From positions 1 through 64,000 of the forward strand of contig NZ_CP008954.1 in NCBI RefSeq assembly GCF_000732925.1: DNA of 64,000 nucleotides, given 5' to 3'. Of the stretch, positions 1 through 8,052 are shown piece after piece. Source of the DNA: Amycolatopsis japonica (lineage in GTDB: Bacteria; Actinomycetota; Actinomycetes; Mycobacteriales; Pseudonocardiaceae). Each line of letters begins with the position of its first letter. Positions within the stretch are counted from its first letter, which is position 1. The notes beneath the pieces were generated by a model. It was not told the DNA's origin, searched no databases, and saw nothing but the letters and a program-made list of their open reading frames with translations. Position numbers and translations under genes: made by a program.

Positions 1-144
1 GGCGGCCGCGCCCGGCAGCGCCGCGCGCCGCTCCCTCATCGCCCGCGGCCGCGCCCGCGCAGCCACCAACGCCGCCCGCCGCGCCGCCGCCCCGGTCGGC
101 GCGACCCGCCGAATGCGGAAAACCGGCACACCCGGCATCGCCGG

Positions 145-1317
145 ATGGTCCGCCGGACGTCGCCCCCGCAAGGGCGCCGCCACCAGCGCGCCCTCGCCGG
201 GCAGAGCGCCCGCAACGGCTTCTGGAAGCCGCTCGGCCCGCAGCGCCGCAACGCGCGCGGCCAGTTCGCCTCCGGTCACCACGCCCCCGGAACCCGGCAG
301 CCCACCACCGCGAAAGCCGCCCGCAAGGCCGCGACCGCGCGACGTCGAGCCGCGGCCGCGATCGCACCGGCCGCGCGTCGGACCACGCCGTCCCGCCGGG
401 CCGCCACCCGGCTTCACCGTGCGGAAACCCGCGCGGCGAAACGACGTATCCGCGCCAGCCAGCGCGCCGCGCAGCGCGCAACCGACGCTGCGCAGAAGCG
501 ACGTGGTCGCCGCATCCGCAAGGACAACACGGCCCGCGACCGCCGGTACCGACAGAGGCGCAGCGAGGTCCGCAGCATCGAGCGCTTCGCCAAGCGCATG
601 GGGCGGCTCGGCCGCCGCATCGCCCGTCTGCACCGCGGACCGCTCGGGCGCGGCACCGCCGCCGCCTGGATGTGGACCGCCACCAGAGTCGGCAACGGCG
701 TCCGCAGCGGCAGCGTCGTCCAGGCCCTCGTCGCGCCGTTCTCCGACATGTTCATCCGGCGCCCACCGGCCGCCCTGCCGCAGCCGGCGCCCATCCCGGC
801 CGCCGCCATCCCGATCCCGCCCTCACCACCGGCGGACCCGCTCGGCATGAACCTCCCGCCCCATCCCCTGAAGGGAACCGGACGAGGCCGTGCCCCAGCT
901 TCCCACCCCGTTTCACCAGCACCAACGCCCGTTTTCGGACCCGGATCCGGATACGGACTAGTACGAAGGGACCCCACCGTGACGAATCAGATGGACTGGA
1001 GCGCCGTCGCCGACCAGATCCGCACCTGGCAGCCCCAGACCCCCGAAGACACCCAAGCTTTCCTCGAAGGGCTCCCCGAAGGTCTGAGCGAGGTCGCGGC
1101 AGCCTTCCATGCCAAGGGCGTGGAGATCTCAGAGACGTTGCCCTATGCGCCGATCGTCGCGGACGGGCTCGATGCCCTCGGCAACCTCATGCACGCCGCC
1201 AGCAGCGAGGCCGATGGGCAGCGAGGCACCTTCGACGCCACCCACGCCACCGAGCTTGAGTTCCGCGACAAGACGGAAACCAAGCCGAACGCCCAGCACT
1301 GGACCGAAAGGGCCTAG
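145..1317 (+). CDS. Very basic protein of unknown function, 5' end uncertain
   Basis: The frame is open from base 1, so the gene may begin upstream of the window; the first ATG in it is at 145. Residues 1-190 are dominated by Arg, Ala and Lys, which suggests nucleic-acid binding. One hydrophobic stretch lies near residue 190, followed by a Pro-rich segment. All three forward frames are open here because of the GC content; this one has the best GC-rich third positions from about 190 to 870. Between about 874 and 978 the third positions turn to A/T, so the real protein may not continue to 1317. It lies upstream of the FtsK-like gene on the same strand. No family recognised. Confidence 0.35.
   Translation: MVRRTSPPQGRRHQRALAGQSARNGFWKPLGPQRRNARGQFASGHHAPGTRQPTTAKAARKAATARRRAAAAIAPAARRTTPSRRAATRLHRAETRAAKRRIRASQRAAQRATDAAQKRRGRRIRKDNTARDRRYRQRRSEVRSIERFAKRMGRLGRRIARLHRGPLGRGTAAAWMWTATRVGNGVRSGSVVQALVAPFSDMFIRRPPAALPQPAPIPAAAIPIPPSPPADPLGMNLPPHPLKGTGRGRAPASHPVSPAPTPVFGPGSGYGLVRRDPTVTNQMDWSAVADQIRTWQPQTPEDTQAFLEGLPEGLSEVAAAFHAKGVEISETLPYAPIVADGLDALGNLMHAASSEADGQRGTFDATHATELEFRDKTETKPNAQHWTERA
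979..1317 (+). CDS. Small acidic hypothetical protein upstream of the FtsK-like ATPase
   Basis: A GTG at 979 preceded by GAAGGGA at the right spacing probably starts a separate 112-residue protein that shares frame and stop with the longer basic ORF. It begins MTNQMDWSAVADQIRTW and is acidic and helix-rich, unlike the Arg/Ala-rich sequence upstream. Coding bias returns at this point. The FtsK-like gene starts 81 bp downstream on the same strand, so the two may be co-transcribed. In actinomycete integrative elements, small accessory transfer proteins often sit beside the translocase; that role is inference. Confidence 0.5.
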   Translation: MTNQMDWSAVADQIRTWQPQTPEDTQAFLEGLPEGLSEVAAAFHAKGVEISETLPYAPIVADGLDALGNLMHAASSEADGQRGTFDATHATELEFRDKTETKPNAQHWTERA

Positions 1318-1398
1318 CACCCGATCCGGAGCCGGACCTGCCCCTCGCGGGTCCGGCTCCGCCTTACCCGCCAGAACCCCGCAGAGAAAGAGGAGCCC

Positions 1399-3612
1399 AT
1401 GCCCCGCCCCCACGACGAACCGCACACGCTCCCCAGCGCGTTCGCCTACTCCGTCACCGGAGGTGTCGGGACGTGGGCCTGCTCCACCTTCCTTTTGACC
1501 AACGTGGAAGACATTGCCGCCTGGCACGTCGCCCTCGGCGGCAGCTGCGCGACCGCGCTGGCAGTCGTCGGCGTCCACCACATCTACCGCAACAACAAGA
1601 AGACGACCGGCTTCTTCCGCGGCATGGCCAAGATGGTCGCGGCCACCATCGGAGCCGGAGCGACCGCCTGGACCACCTGGGCGCAGACCACCGGTCACCC
1701 CAACAGCCTCGCCAGCCTCGGCGCGCTCGCGGGCGGAACCATCCTGACCTGGTACACCACCGGCCTCATGACGCACTGGCTCGATCATCGCGACGACGTC
1801 CACCACGCGCAGCTCGAGGAAGAACAGCGGATCGCGGACATGAACTTCTGGGAGCGGGTTCTCGACGCAGCCGGCGTCCGGGGTGCCAAGACCAGCGCCC
1901 CGGCCCAGGACAAGCTCGGCAACGAAACCGTGGGTATCGCCGTCCCCAGTGCTTCACTCTCGAAGATCACCGAGGCTGGGATCGAGGAGAAGATCGCTGT
2001 CGAAGCCAACCGGCTCGACAACGGCATGACTCTGCCCGCCGACGCGGTCAAGCTCTACCGCTTGCAGCAGGCTGGCCAGTTCCAGATGCGCATCGAACGA
2101 TCCCGGGACAGCGCCGTGCTGGCCAAGGTCATCCCGTACATCCCTCCGCAGGGGCCAGTGGATATCGCCGAGGACTTCGAGATCGGCCAGTGGGAGAACG
2201 GCGAGCCGATCGTCATCAACCTGCTCAAGCTCCACGTCGAGATCGTCGCGATGACCCAGGTCGGCAAGTCCAGTTTCCTGAGCGTCCTCCTTGACCGCAT
2301 CGCCGCCAGCTACAACGGCGTCGCCTGGGTCGGAGGGAACTGGAAGCTCAACGACCTGCTCTCGCCGAGGTTGGAGCCGCTGAAACACGGCCACCAGCCG
2401 ACCGAGGGCTACATCGCGCACGGCACGAACGACACCCTGGAAATGTTGGCCACGGCCTTCGAGGAGGCCAGCCGTCGCTACACCATCCCGGCCCTTCAGC
2501 GCCCGAACCGACCGACCCGCGAGATGCCCGCCATCTTCTGCATCATCGACGAAGCCAGCTTCCTGATGCGCCGTCGCAAGGACAAGGTGCTCTGCCACGA
2601 CGGCATCTACCGCAACGCCTCGGAGCTGGTGGACGTGCTGACCCGCGGCGCTACTGGAGTGTTCGTGCAGGTCATCCTCGCTACGCAGTCGGGGCTCAAT
2701 GCCGACTACGGTGATCATGGCGGCGATATCAAACGCCAACTCAAGCTCAAGATCGTCATGCGGATCGAAAACCCGAGTGACCTGCGCAGGGTGATCCCTG
2801 GTCACTCCCGCGATCTGAAGCCGGAGAAGCTGCTGTACCCGGGCGTCGCCTACGTCAAGATCGACGAGGTCGTGCTGATGGCTGGGAAGCTCGCCTTCCT
2901 GGACATGAAGTTCGTCCCCCAGCTCGTCGTGCAACGCCAGCCGACCCGTGTCGACCTTCCGATCGAGGCCGGCGCCGCGTTCACTGTCGGCGCACGTTGG
3001 GAGCGACCGCTGTCCGAGCCGGGAGAGCCGGAGAAAGATCAGGTTCTGGTCCAGACGTCGGCATGGGAACGGCGGTGGATCGGGGACGTCGAGACCTTCC
3101 TGGAGTACGCCACGACGGGCACACGGCCCGCGGGCCAGCAGTCCACGGTCGCGGCCGCCGTCACCTATGCCGGGCGGCGACGGCCCGACGCCGATCAGCC
3201 GAAGTCGATCGAAGATGCCCTCAGTGCCCTCGGTGCCGTCGCCCAGCGCCACCGCACGGAGAAGCGGGAGCAGGGAGTGAAGAAGGTCCTCGGCGCCGAC
3301 GAGAAGACGATCGAGGAGTCCTTCGCCGAGCTCACCGCCGACTTCGGCCAGCCGGTCCCCGAGTTGCTGGCGAAGCTGATCGAGGCCTTCCCCGGGCGCG
3401 AGTTCGTCTCGACCGACGACCTCGCCAAGGCGGTCGGCATGGAGTCGGCCGCCCTCGGGCTGATGCTGTCCCGTCCCCCGTACTCGATCACCCGGGATGC
3501 GAAGGCGGTCCGCCGTCCCGAGTACGACGGGAAGCCCACGCGGGGGTTCTTCATGGAGCCGCTGCACGCGGCCGCCGAGGAGTTCCGGACGGGGAAACGT
3601 CCCCCCGCCTAA
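1399..3612 (+). CDS. FtsK/SpoIIIE/TraB-like DNA translocase, membrane anchored
   Basis: A 737-residue protein with AGAGGAG before its ATG. Residues 15-125 hold three or four hydrophobic segments that would anchor it in the membrane. The ATPase domain has a Walker A motif AMTQVGKS at 284-291 and a Walker B AIFCIIDE at 379-386. Known relatives are the plasmid and AICE translocases (Tra/TraB, FtsK type) that move double-stranded DNA between mycelia, and chromosomal FtsK. The C-terminal 150 residues could hold a winged-helix DNA-recognition domain, but I cannot confirm it. It is followed by a repeat-rich gene-free region that could be its recognition locus. A translocase of this type next to complete tailed-phage structural genes is unusual. 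Confidence 0.85.
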   Translation: MPRPHDEPHTLPSAFAYSVTGGVGTWACSTFLLTNVEDIAAWHVALGGSCATALAVVGVHHIYRNNKKTTGFFRGMAKMVAATIGAGATAWTTWAQTTGHPNSLASLGALAGGTILTWYTTGLMTHWLDHRDDVHHAQLEEEQRIADMNFWERVLDAAGVRGAKTSAPAQDKLGNETVGIAVPSASLSKITEAGIEEKIAVEANRLDNGMTLPADAVKLYRLQQAGQFQMRIERSRDSAVLAKVIPYIPPQGPVDIAEDFEIGQWENGEPIVINLLKLHVEIVAMTQVGKSSFLSVLLDRIAASYNGVAWVGGNWKLNDLLSPRLEPLKHGHQPTEGYIAHGTNDTLEMLATAFEEASRRYTIPALQRPNRPTREMPAIFCIIDEASFLMRRRKDKVLCHDGIYRNASELVDVLTRGATGVFVQVILATQSGLNADYGDHGGDIKRQLKLKIVMRIENPSDLRRVIPGHSRDLKPEKLLYPGVAYVKIDEVVLMAGKLAFLDMKFVPQLVVQRQPTRVDLPIEAGAAFTVGARWERPLSEPGEPEKDQVLVQTSAWERRWIGDVETFLEYATTGTRPAGQQSTVAAAVTYAGRRRPDADQPKSIEDALSALGAVAQRHRTEKREQGVKKVLGADEKTIEESFAELTADFGQPVPELLAKLIEAFPGREFVSTDDLAKAVGMESAALGLMLSRPPYSITRDAKAVRRPEYDGKPTRGFFMEPLHAAAEEFRTGKRPPA

Positions 3613-4714
3613 CCTCTATTGTCAGGACGCCAACAGCGCCGCCCGGGTTCCCCGGGCGGCGCTGTCGCGTTCCCCGCCGGGGACATGCCGGGGACGAATC
3701 GGAGCGGCGCTCCCCGCCCGGCAGACGTCCCCGCAGGGACTCCTCCCCATGCGTCGGGGACGCCCACGCGGAGGCTGGATCGACGGACGGGGAAACGTCC
3801 CGACGAGGTCTCTGCGGCTCGTCCCCGATGGCTCACCGGAGGCCATCCCGAAGCCGGGGAATCCCGCGCCGCCGAGGCCAGCGAGGAACGCGTCCCCGGA
3901 GACTCGCCGACCGGGGAACAGGAGCTGTTGCGGGTGTCGCAGGTCCCCGCGCGAACGCGCGAAAAATCCCCGAAAAACCGTCGAAAAACCGTCCCCGCAG
4001 GTAGGGGCCCACCCAGACCCGTAACGCTGTTTCAGACCCGTCACGCCCGATACCCGCAGGCTGCACCCGTGACGCCACCCGGAACACACCCGGGACAACC
4101 CGCTACACCCGTCACGGGTCTGTAGCGGGGTGCCGTCACGGGTCGCCGGAGATAAGCCGGGAAGACCGCCGCACCGGCTCCCCGGGCTCCGCGACGCCAG
4201 CCGGGGACCGGTTCGACGAGCATCGCGGGGACGAAGTCGGGCATCAGCTCGGCTCCCGCTCACGGCCGGGGAGGGAATCGGGGAATGTGGCCTCCACCTG
4301 CGAGTCCCCGATTCCCCGCAGTGGCTTTCCCCGCCGTCCCCGGCTCCCCAGCGGCGAGTCCCCGGGGTGAGGGGAAGCGTCCCCGCCGCTCGTGTCCCGA
4401 CTCCCCAGAGTCGTGGGGACGAGGTCCCCGCGGTGCTCCCCGCCGCCTTCCCTCGCGGGGAAGCCCGCACGGCAGTCCCGTCCCCGTCCGCGCTCCCGCC
4501 CCGGGACGCGAGTCCCCGAGCGAGAGCTGTCTCCCGTCCCCGAAGGCCCCTGGCGGCCAGCGTCCGCGCGCCGCCCCGCTCCCCAATCAAGAGCGCCATT
4601 AGAGTTCTATAAGTCAGCAATGCAAACAGTCGGGAGAGCTGTCCCCGCCCGGGGACCGAAGCAACCGCCGACGACCCCGCCAACGACGCCTCCGACGTCG
4701 ACCCCGGAGACGAC
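3613..4714. repeat. Gene-free 1.1-kb region dense in GTCCCC/GGGGAC words
   Basis: No ORF here has credible coding bias; the long frames follow from GC content. I count about 20 copies of GTCCCC or its complement GGGGAC, in both orientations, together with many GGGGAA/TTCCCC words. Around 3968-3995 there are three copies of CGAAAAA in a short A-rich tract. Two similar but shorter clusters occur at about 24.1-24.5 kb and 25.6-25.95 kb. It directly follows the FtsK-like gene, so a transfer (clt-like), replication or packaging locus is possible. The function is not known. Confidence 0.6.
4016..4144. repeat. Cluster of five CCCGT-N-ACG repeats (iteron or transfer-site candidate)
   Basis: Copies begin near 4016 (GACCCGTAACG), 4035 (GACCCGTCACG), 4064 (CACCCGTGACG), 4106 (CACCCGTCACG, continuing as an inverted ACCCG/CGGGT pair to 4119) and 4133 (CCGTCACGGGTC). 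Five copies in 129 bp within gene-free DNA downstream of a TraB/FtsK-like gene resemble the short repeats bound by Streptomyces TraB at clt loci, or replication iterons. Binding is inferred only. Confidence 0.5.
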
Positions 4715-4754
4715 GAAAAGGCCCCCCGCACCGATCGGTGCGGGGGGCCTTTTC
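4715..4754. terminator. Perfect 40-bp palindrome, bidirectional terminator
   Basis: A perfect inverted repeat centred between 4734 and 4735, with arms starting GAAAAGGCCCCCCG. The flanking A and T runs make it an intrinsic terminator in both directions. It ends the - strand lysis operon 35 bp after the holin stop and would insulate it from the left-end region. Confidence 0.85.
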
Positions 4755-4789
4755 GGACCAGCCGGGAACAGCCGGACGGGGAGCCGGGA

Positions 4790-5170
4790 TCAGTCGACCG
4801 GACCGCCCTTGGCGGGACGGTCGGCCTCGGCGTGCAGCTGCCGGTCGACCCCGGCGATGACGTCCGCGGCGATGCCTCCGACCGGGGTCGCCTTGACCTT
4901 CTCGATGGCCTCCCCGACACCGGGGAGGCGGGCGACCGAACCGGCCGCGTCCTCGACGGCGGTCAGGGTCTTGCTCGACACGTGGACGCCGAGCACCTTC
5001 AGCAGGCACAGCACCCCGGCGACGAGCGCGCCGACGAGACCGGGCCGCCAGTCGGTGGCGACGCCGACGTGCAGAGCGTCGGACACCTCCCCGGCCGCGA
5101 CGGTGCCGCCGAGCGCCTGGAACACGGTCCAGAGCACACGGTCGACGAGGTTCATGAAGAACGGGGACAA
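4790..5170 (-). CDS. Putative phage holin
   Basis: A 126-residue protein starting at TTG 5170, chosen because AGGAGG lies 6 bases upstream; the next internal Met is five codons later. A hydrophobic segment near residues 48-70 (GLVGALVAGVLCLLKVLG) is followed by a hydrophilic charged tail. Small proteins of this size with one or two membrane segments directly downstream of the endolysin are the usual actinophage holins, which permeabilise the membrane so the lysin reaches peptidoglycan. It is the last gene of the - strand block before the palindromic terminator. It could instead be another small membrane protein. Confidence 0.6.
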   Translation of the reverse strand: MSPFFMNLVDRVLWTVFQALGGTVAAGEVSDALHVGVATDWRPGLVGALVAGVLCLLKVLGVHVSSKTLTAVEDAAGSVARLPGVGEAIEKVKATPVGGIAADVIAGVDRQLHAEADRPAKGGPVD

Positions 5171-5257
5171 GAGGTACCTCCTGTGGGATCGGGTCTGGGG
5201 GCTTCCGCAACTGGCGAGGACTGACCGGTCCTCGACCAACAGGACGGGAGTACGCGG

Positions 5258-5365
5258 ATGACCACCGAGATGTGGCTCGCGCTGGTGAACGACACGATCG
5301 GCAACGCGATCGGCGGGGTACTGGGAGCGCTGGTAGCCGCCTGGCTGTTCCGGCGCCGCCGCTGA
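5258..5365 (+). CDS. 35-residue membrane peptide, antisense to the lysis operon
   Basis: The ATG at 5258 is preceded by GGGAG. The peptide is MTTEMWLALVNDTIGN followed by a Gly/Ala/Leu-rich membrane segment and a terminal RRRR, a positive-inside tail. It sits on the + strand between the holin and endolysin genes, which are both on the - strand. Codons have GC-rich third positions. It could be a second holin-like or antiholin-like peptide or a small toxin; no family assignment is possible from so short a sequence. Confidence 0.4.
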   Translation: MTTEMWLALVNDTIGNAIGGVLGALVAAWLFRRRR

Positions 5366-5371
5366 CGCCGA

Positions 5372-5404
5372 CGCCCGCCGGGAACACCTGGAACCCGGCG
5401 GGCG
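5372..5404. terminator. 11-bp-stem hairpin between small peptide gene and endolysin
   Basis: CGCCCGCCGGG (5372-5382) pairs perfectly with 5394-5404 across an 11-base loop. It follows the stop of the + strand peptide gene by 6 bp and the endolysin stop by 14 bp, so it can end both convergent transcripts. There is no U-tract. Confidence 0.5.
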
Positions 5405-5418
5405 CCGGCTGGCCGGGG

Positions 5419-6408
5419 TCAGCCCCGCGGCTTCACCTGGATGAAGCAGGACACTTCGGTGCCGCAGCTGTACTCGACGTGGGCCTTCGAGGTGCCGGAC
5501 GGGATCCGGATCGGCTCGCCTTCCTTCACCTCGACGCGCCACTGCACCGGGTCACCGCCGGTGCCCTTCCCCTCGGTCGGGGTCCAGTTGTAGATGTGGC
5601 CGCCGAAGATCGTGGACTCCGCCGCGAACACCAGCGTCACGTCGTAGTCGGGCGGGAGCGCCAGCACCTTGGTGCGGGTGGTCGGCGCGGGCGGGAATGT
5701 GACCATGCAGTCCTCCATCATCTGGATCAGGGCGGCACGGATCGTGGCCGCCGTGCCGGGGGTCGGGGGCGGCCGGTCACCGACGAAGACGGTGCCTTCG
5801 TCGATGTTGGCCAGGACGTCGTCGAGGTCGACGTGTCCGGCGATGCCGGGCACGCGGCCAGCAGAGGTGTACTGGTGGACCGCGGCCTGGCCGCCCTTGT
5901 AGTGGCGGATCGGGTTCTTGGTGCCGTTGTTGACGCCGTACTCGGCCGCCCACTCCAGGACGTCGGCGCCCGGCACCGTGATCTCCCAGGCGCGCATCGC
6001 CTGGAGGTCGGAGCCGGAGCCGTAGAGCAGGTTCTTCCCCAGCTGCGGCAGCCGGACGTTCAGCTGCGTGAGGAACCTGCGGATCCAGGTCTGCGCGGCC
6101 GGGCCCTTCGGCAGCGAGTGGTCCTCGTAGTCGAGCGCGGGCGCCAGGTCGAGCGCGTTGAGCCGGATCAGCTCGTCGGCGAAGACGTTCGCCTGCGCGA
6201 CCGGGTCGCCGCCCAGCGCGTAGTGGTAGCCGCCGACGCGGGCGCCGGCTGCGCGGGCACCGGCGACGTACCGGTCACCGCGGACCCGGGCCTGGCCGCC
6301 GCCGTTGGTGAGCTTCACGAACACGCGGCGCACACCGCTGGCGACGACCTGCGGCCAGTTGACCTGGCCCTGGTACGCCTCGTAGACGTCGATCGCTCGG
6401 TCACCCAA
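5419..6408 (-). CDS. Endolysin, glycoside hydrolase family 25 lysozyme
   Basis: A 329-residue protein that would cleave the host peptidoglycan glycan strands at the end of infection. The N-terminal 210 residues form a GH25 barrel: AIDVYE at residues 5-10, the catalytic DxE in LAPALDYED (Asp93, Glu95), and a late DLDDV near residue 195. Residues 230-329 form a separate, probably wall-binding or structural domain. The TTG start at 6408 follows GAGGAGGTGCC. A terminator upstream (6444-6472) suggests that the lysin has its own promoter or relies on read-through. There is no signal peptide, so export would depend on the holin. Confidence 0.9.
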   Translation of the reverse strand: MGDRAIDVYEAYQGQVNWPQVVASGVRRVFVKLTNGGGQARVRGDRYVAGARAAGARVGGYHYALGGDPVAQANVFADELIRLNALDLAPALDYEDHSLPKGPAAQTWIRRFLTQLNVRLPQLGKNLLYGSGSDLQAMRAWEITVPGADVLEWAAEYGVNNGTKNPIRHYKGGQAAVHQYTSAGRVPGIAGHVDLDDVLANIDEGTVFVGDRPPPTPGTAATIRAALIQMMEDCMVTFPPAPTTRTKVLALPPDYDVTLVFAAESTIFGGHIYNWTPTEGKGTGGDPVQWRVEVKEGEPIRIPSGTSKAHVEYSCGTEVSCFIQVKPRG

Positions 6409-6443
6409 CGGGCACCTCCTCTCTTCGGGGTTCGGCGCGCACG

Positions 6444-6472
6444 AAAAAGGCCCCGGCGGATGCCAGGGCCTT
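6444..6472 (-). terminator. Intrinsic terminator upstream of endolysin
   Basis: On the - strand, AAGGCCCTGGC pairs with GCCGGGGCCTT around a 4-base loop (one G-U pair) and is followed by further T residues. It lies after the stop of the coiled-coil membrane protein and before the endolysin. Confidence 0.75.
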
Positions 6473-6490
6473 CGTGCGAGCGGGGATGGA

Positions 6491-6793
6491 TCAGTGGCGG
6501 GTGGCGAGCTGGATGATCAGACCGACCGCGCCGGACGCGACCGCGCCCGCGATGGCCACCCAGAACATCTGGCGGCCGGTGCTGATCGACTTGGTCTTGT
6601 CGCGGGTGTCGGAGTTCAGGTCCGTCTGGATGCGGCCGACGTCGGTCTCGACTCGGTCAAGGCGGACGCCGTGCTCGGCCAGACTGGCGGTAGTGGCCAG
6701 CTTGTGACTGTTGAGGTTGTCGGCGATGCCATCGAGCTTCGCTTCGACGCGGCCGAGGCTGTGCGCGATCTGGGGTCCTTCGGGGGCGGACAC
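6491..6793 (-). CDS. Small coiled-coil membrane protein, possible lysis accessory
   Basis: A 100-residue protein with a heptad-like helix over residues 8-65 and one C-terminal membrane segment (FWVAIAGAVASGAVGLIIQL), ending RH. The GTG start follows a GAGGTGA box. This layout matches the small membrane proteins beside actinophage endolysins, often called holins or antiholins or left unnamed. It is the last gene before the terminator that precedes the lysin. Confidence 0.7.
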   Translation of the reverse strand: MSAPEGPQIAHSLGRVEAKLDGIADNLNSHKLATTASLAEHGVRLDRVETDVGRIQTDLNSDTRDKTKSISTGRQMFWVAIAGAVASGAVGLIIQLATRH

Positions 6794-6808
6794 GGGGTCA
6801 CCTCGGGA

Positions 6809-7387
6809 TCAGGGTGTCGGGGAGGGAACGGGAGCGATGGGCTCCTGGTCGGGGATCGGGACGACGGTCACCAGCTGGTAGTCCTCGTTCCGGCCCGCCG
6901 AGCCGGTTTCGGGGTTGCGGTTCGGCCAGGACGTCGCGGTGATCCGGTAGTGCTGTTCGCCCACGGCGAGCGTCTGGCCGTCGTAGAACGGGGCCGGGTA
7001 CCGGCCGCGCTCGACCAGCACGGCGCCGGTGTCGGCGCGGACGATCTGCGCGCGGGCGGGCGGTACCCCGGCGATCACCCGCACGTAGTTCGCGTAGCAG
7101 GGCACGTACGGGGCCTCGGTCAGCACGGTCAGCTCGGCGGCGCCGCCGTCGACGACCTGTTCGACGTACCGGCCGAGGTTCATGTCCATCACCATCCGCG
7201 GGCCCGGCACGACCTTGACCGCCTGGAGGGTGTGTTCGTATGCGGGATCGAGGCCGGCGACCTGCACCAGGTGCCCGACCCATTCGCTCATCGCGTCCGG
7301 TCGGAACAGGCCGGTCGGCTCCTCCGGGGTGACGGTGATCGTCGAGACGACGCGGGTTCCGCCGCCGAAGCCGGTGCTGCTGGTCAT
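6809..7387 (-). CDS. Hypothetical phage structural protein (minor tail region)
   Basis: A 192-residue soluble protein starting at ATG 7387 with CTGGAGGACACC upstream. It is beta-rich with no recognisable motif and ends in a Pro-rich tail. Position between the tail-spike-like gene and the lysis genes suggests a minor tail or virion-associated role; that is inference. Confidence 0.7.
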   Translation of the reverse strand: MTSSTGFGGGTRVVSTITVTPEEPTGLFRPDAMSEWVGHLVQVAGLDPAYEHTLQAVKVVPGPRMVMDMNLGRYVEQVVDGGAAELTVLTEAPYVPCYANYVRVIAGVPPARAQIVRADTGAVLVERGRYPAPFYDGQTLAVGEQHYRITATSWPNRNPETGSAGRNEDYQLVTVVPIPDQEPIAPVPSPTP

Positions 7388-7401
7388 GGTGTCCTCCAGT
7401 T

Positions 7402-7956
7402 CTATGGGCCCATGCGGCGGATGTTGAGGCGGGCGCAGGTGCGCCCGACGACGGTGGGGATCGTCGATCCGGCCGTGTGGAAGACCGACATGTAGATCAC
7501 GGACCCGACAGCGAGACTCGGGAAGAACGCGTTCGCGTGCAGGATCTGCCCGTCGTTGGTGTTGAAGCCCGGCTTGTGGTCTTCGCCGCCGACGTTGTTC
7601 ACCGATGTGCTGGTGCCGTTGACCAGCAGGAACATGTAGATATCGGAGGCGGCGGTCTGGAGCGGGAACTGGGCGTCGACCTCGTAGGACCCGGCGGTGC
7701 GGATGGTGATCGTGTTCGCCACCGAGGGAACCCACATGGTGTCCGGGTTCGACTCGGCGACGTCGAAGTTGATCAGCACGTCCTGGAGCTGAGGGACCTG
7801 CTGCGTGATCGTCTGCTTCACGCTGGCGTGCGGGACGAAGTTCCTCGGCGCGGGCGCGCCCGTCACGATCGAGGAGAGGTTGTTGATCCCGGTCGACAGC
7901 AGGTTCAGGTCTCCCTGGTGAACCAGACTGCCGTCCGCGAAGGTCGGCATCGTCAT
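7402..7956 (-). CDS. Putative receptor-binding or tail-tip protein with jelly-roll-like domain
   Basis: A 184-residue protein. The N-terminal part (MTMPTFADGSLVHQGDLN) resembles the opening of many actinophage tail-tip proteins. The region from about residue 70 has the alternating Gly and aromatic pattern of a C1q/TNF-like jelly roll (AGSYEVDAQFPLQ, VGSVIYMSVFHTAG). Such trimeric domains often bind surface glycans. It lies just downstream of the large tail protein, where receptor-binding proteins usually sit. Confidence 0.65.
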   Translation of the reverse strand: MTMPTFADGSLVHQGDLNLLSTGINNLSSIVTGAPAPRNFVPHASVKQTITQQVPQLQDVLINFDVAESNPDTMWVPSVANTITIRTAGSYEVDAQFPLQTAASDIYMFLLVNGTSTSVNNVGGEDHKPGFNTNDGQILHANAFFPSLAVGSVIYMSVFHTAGSTIPTVVGRTCARLNIRRMGP

Positions 7957-8002
7957 GGCCGGTCCCCCGCCCCGGGGCGACGGCGGACGTCAAAGGCTGG
8001 CA

Positions 8003-8036
8003 CCGTGGCCACCTCCGTTTCGGTCGGTGGCCACGG
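8003..8036 (-). terminator. Hairpin after the large tail protein gene
   Basis: CCGTGGCCACC (8003-8013) pairs perfectly with 8026-8036 across a 12-base loop, 17 bp beyond the stop of the 1254-residue tail gene. There is no clear U-tract, so it may be a weak terminator or an RNA-processing element. Confidence 0.5.
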
Positions 8037-8052
8037 CACTGGCCCAGATTGA

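Noticed and set aside
3622..4920. 432-codon - strand frame across the repeat region
   Set aside because: Translation is Ser/Arg/Gly repeats dictated by the GGGGAC words; no start signal or domain, and it crosses the palindromic terminator.
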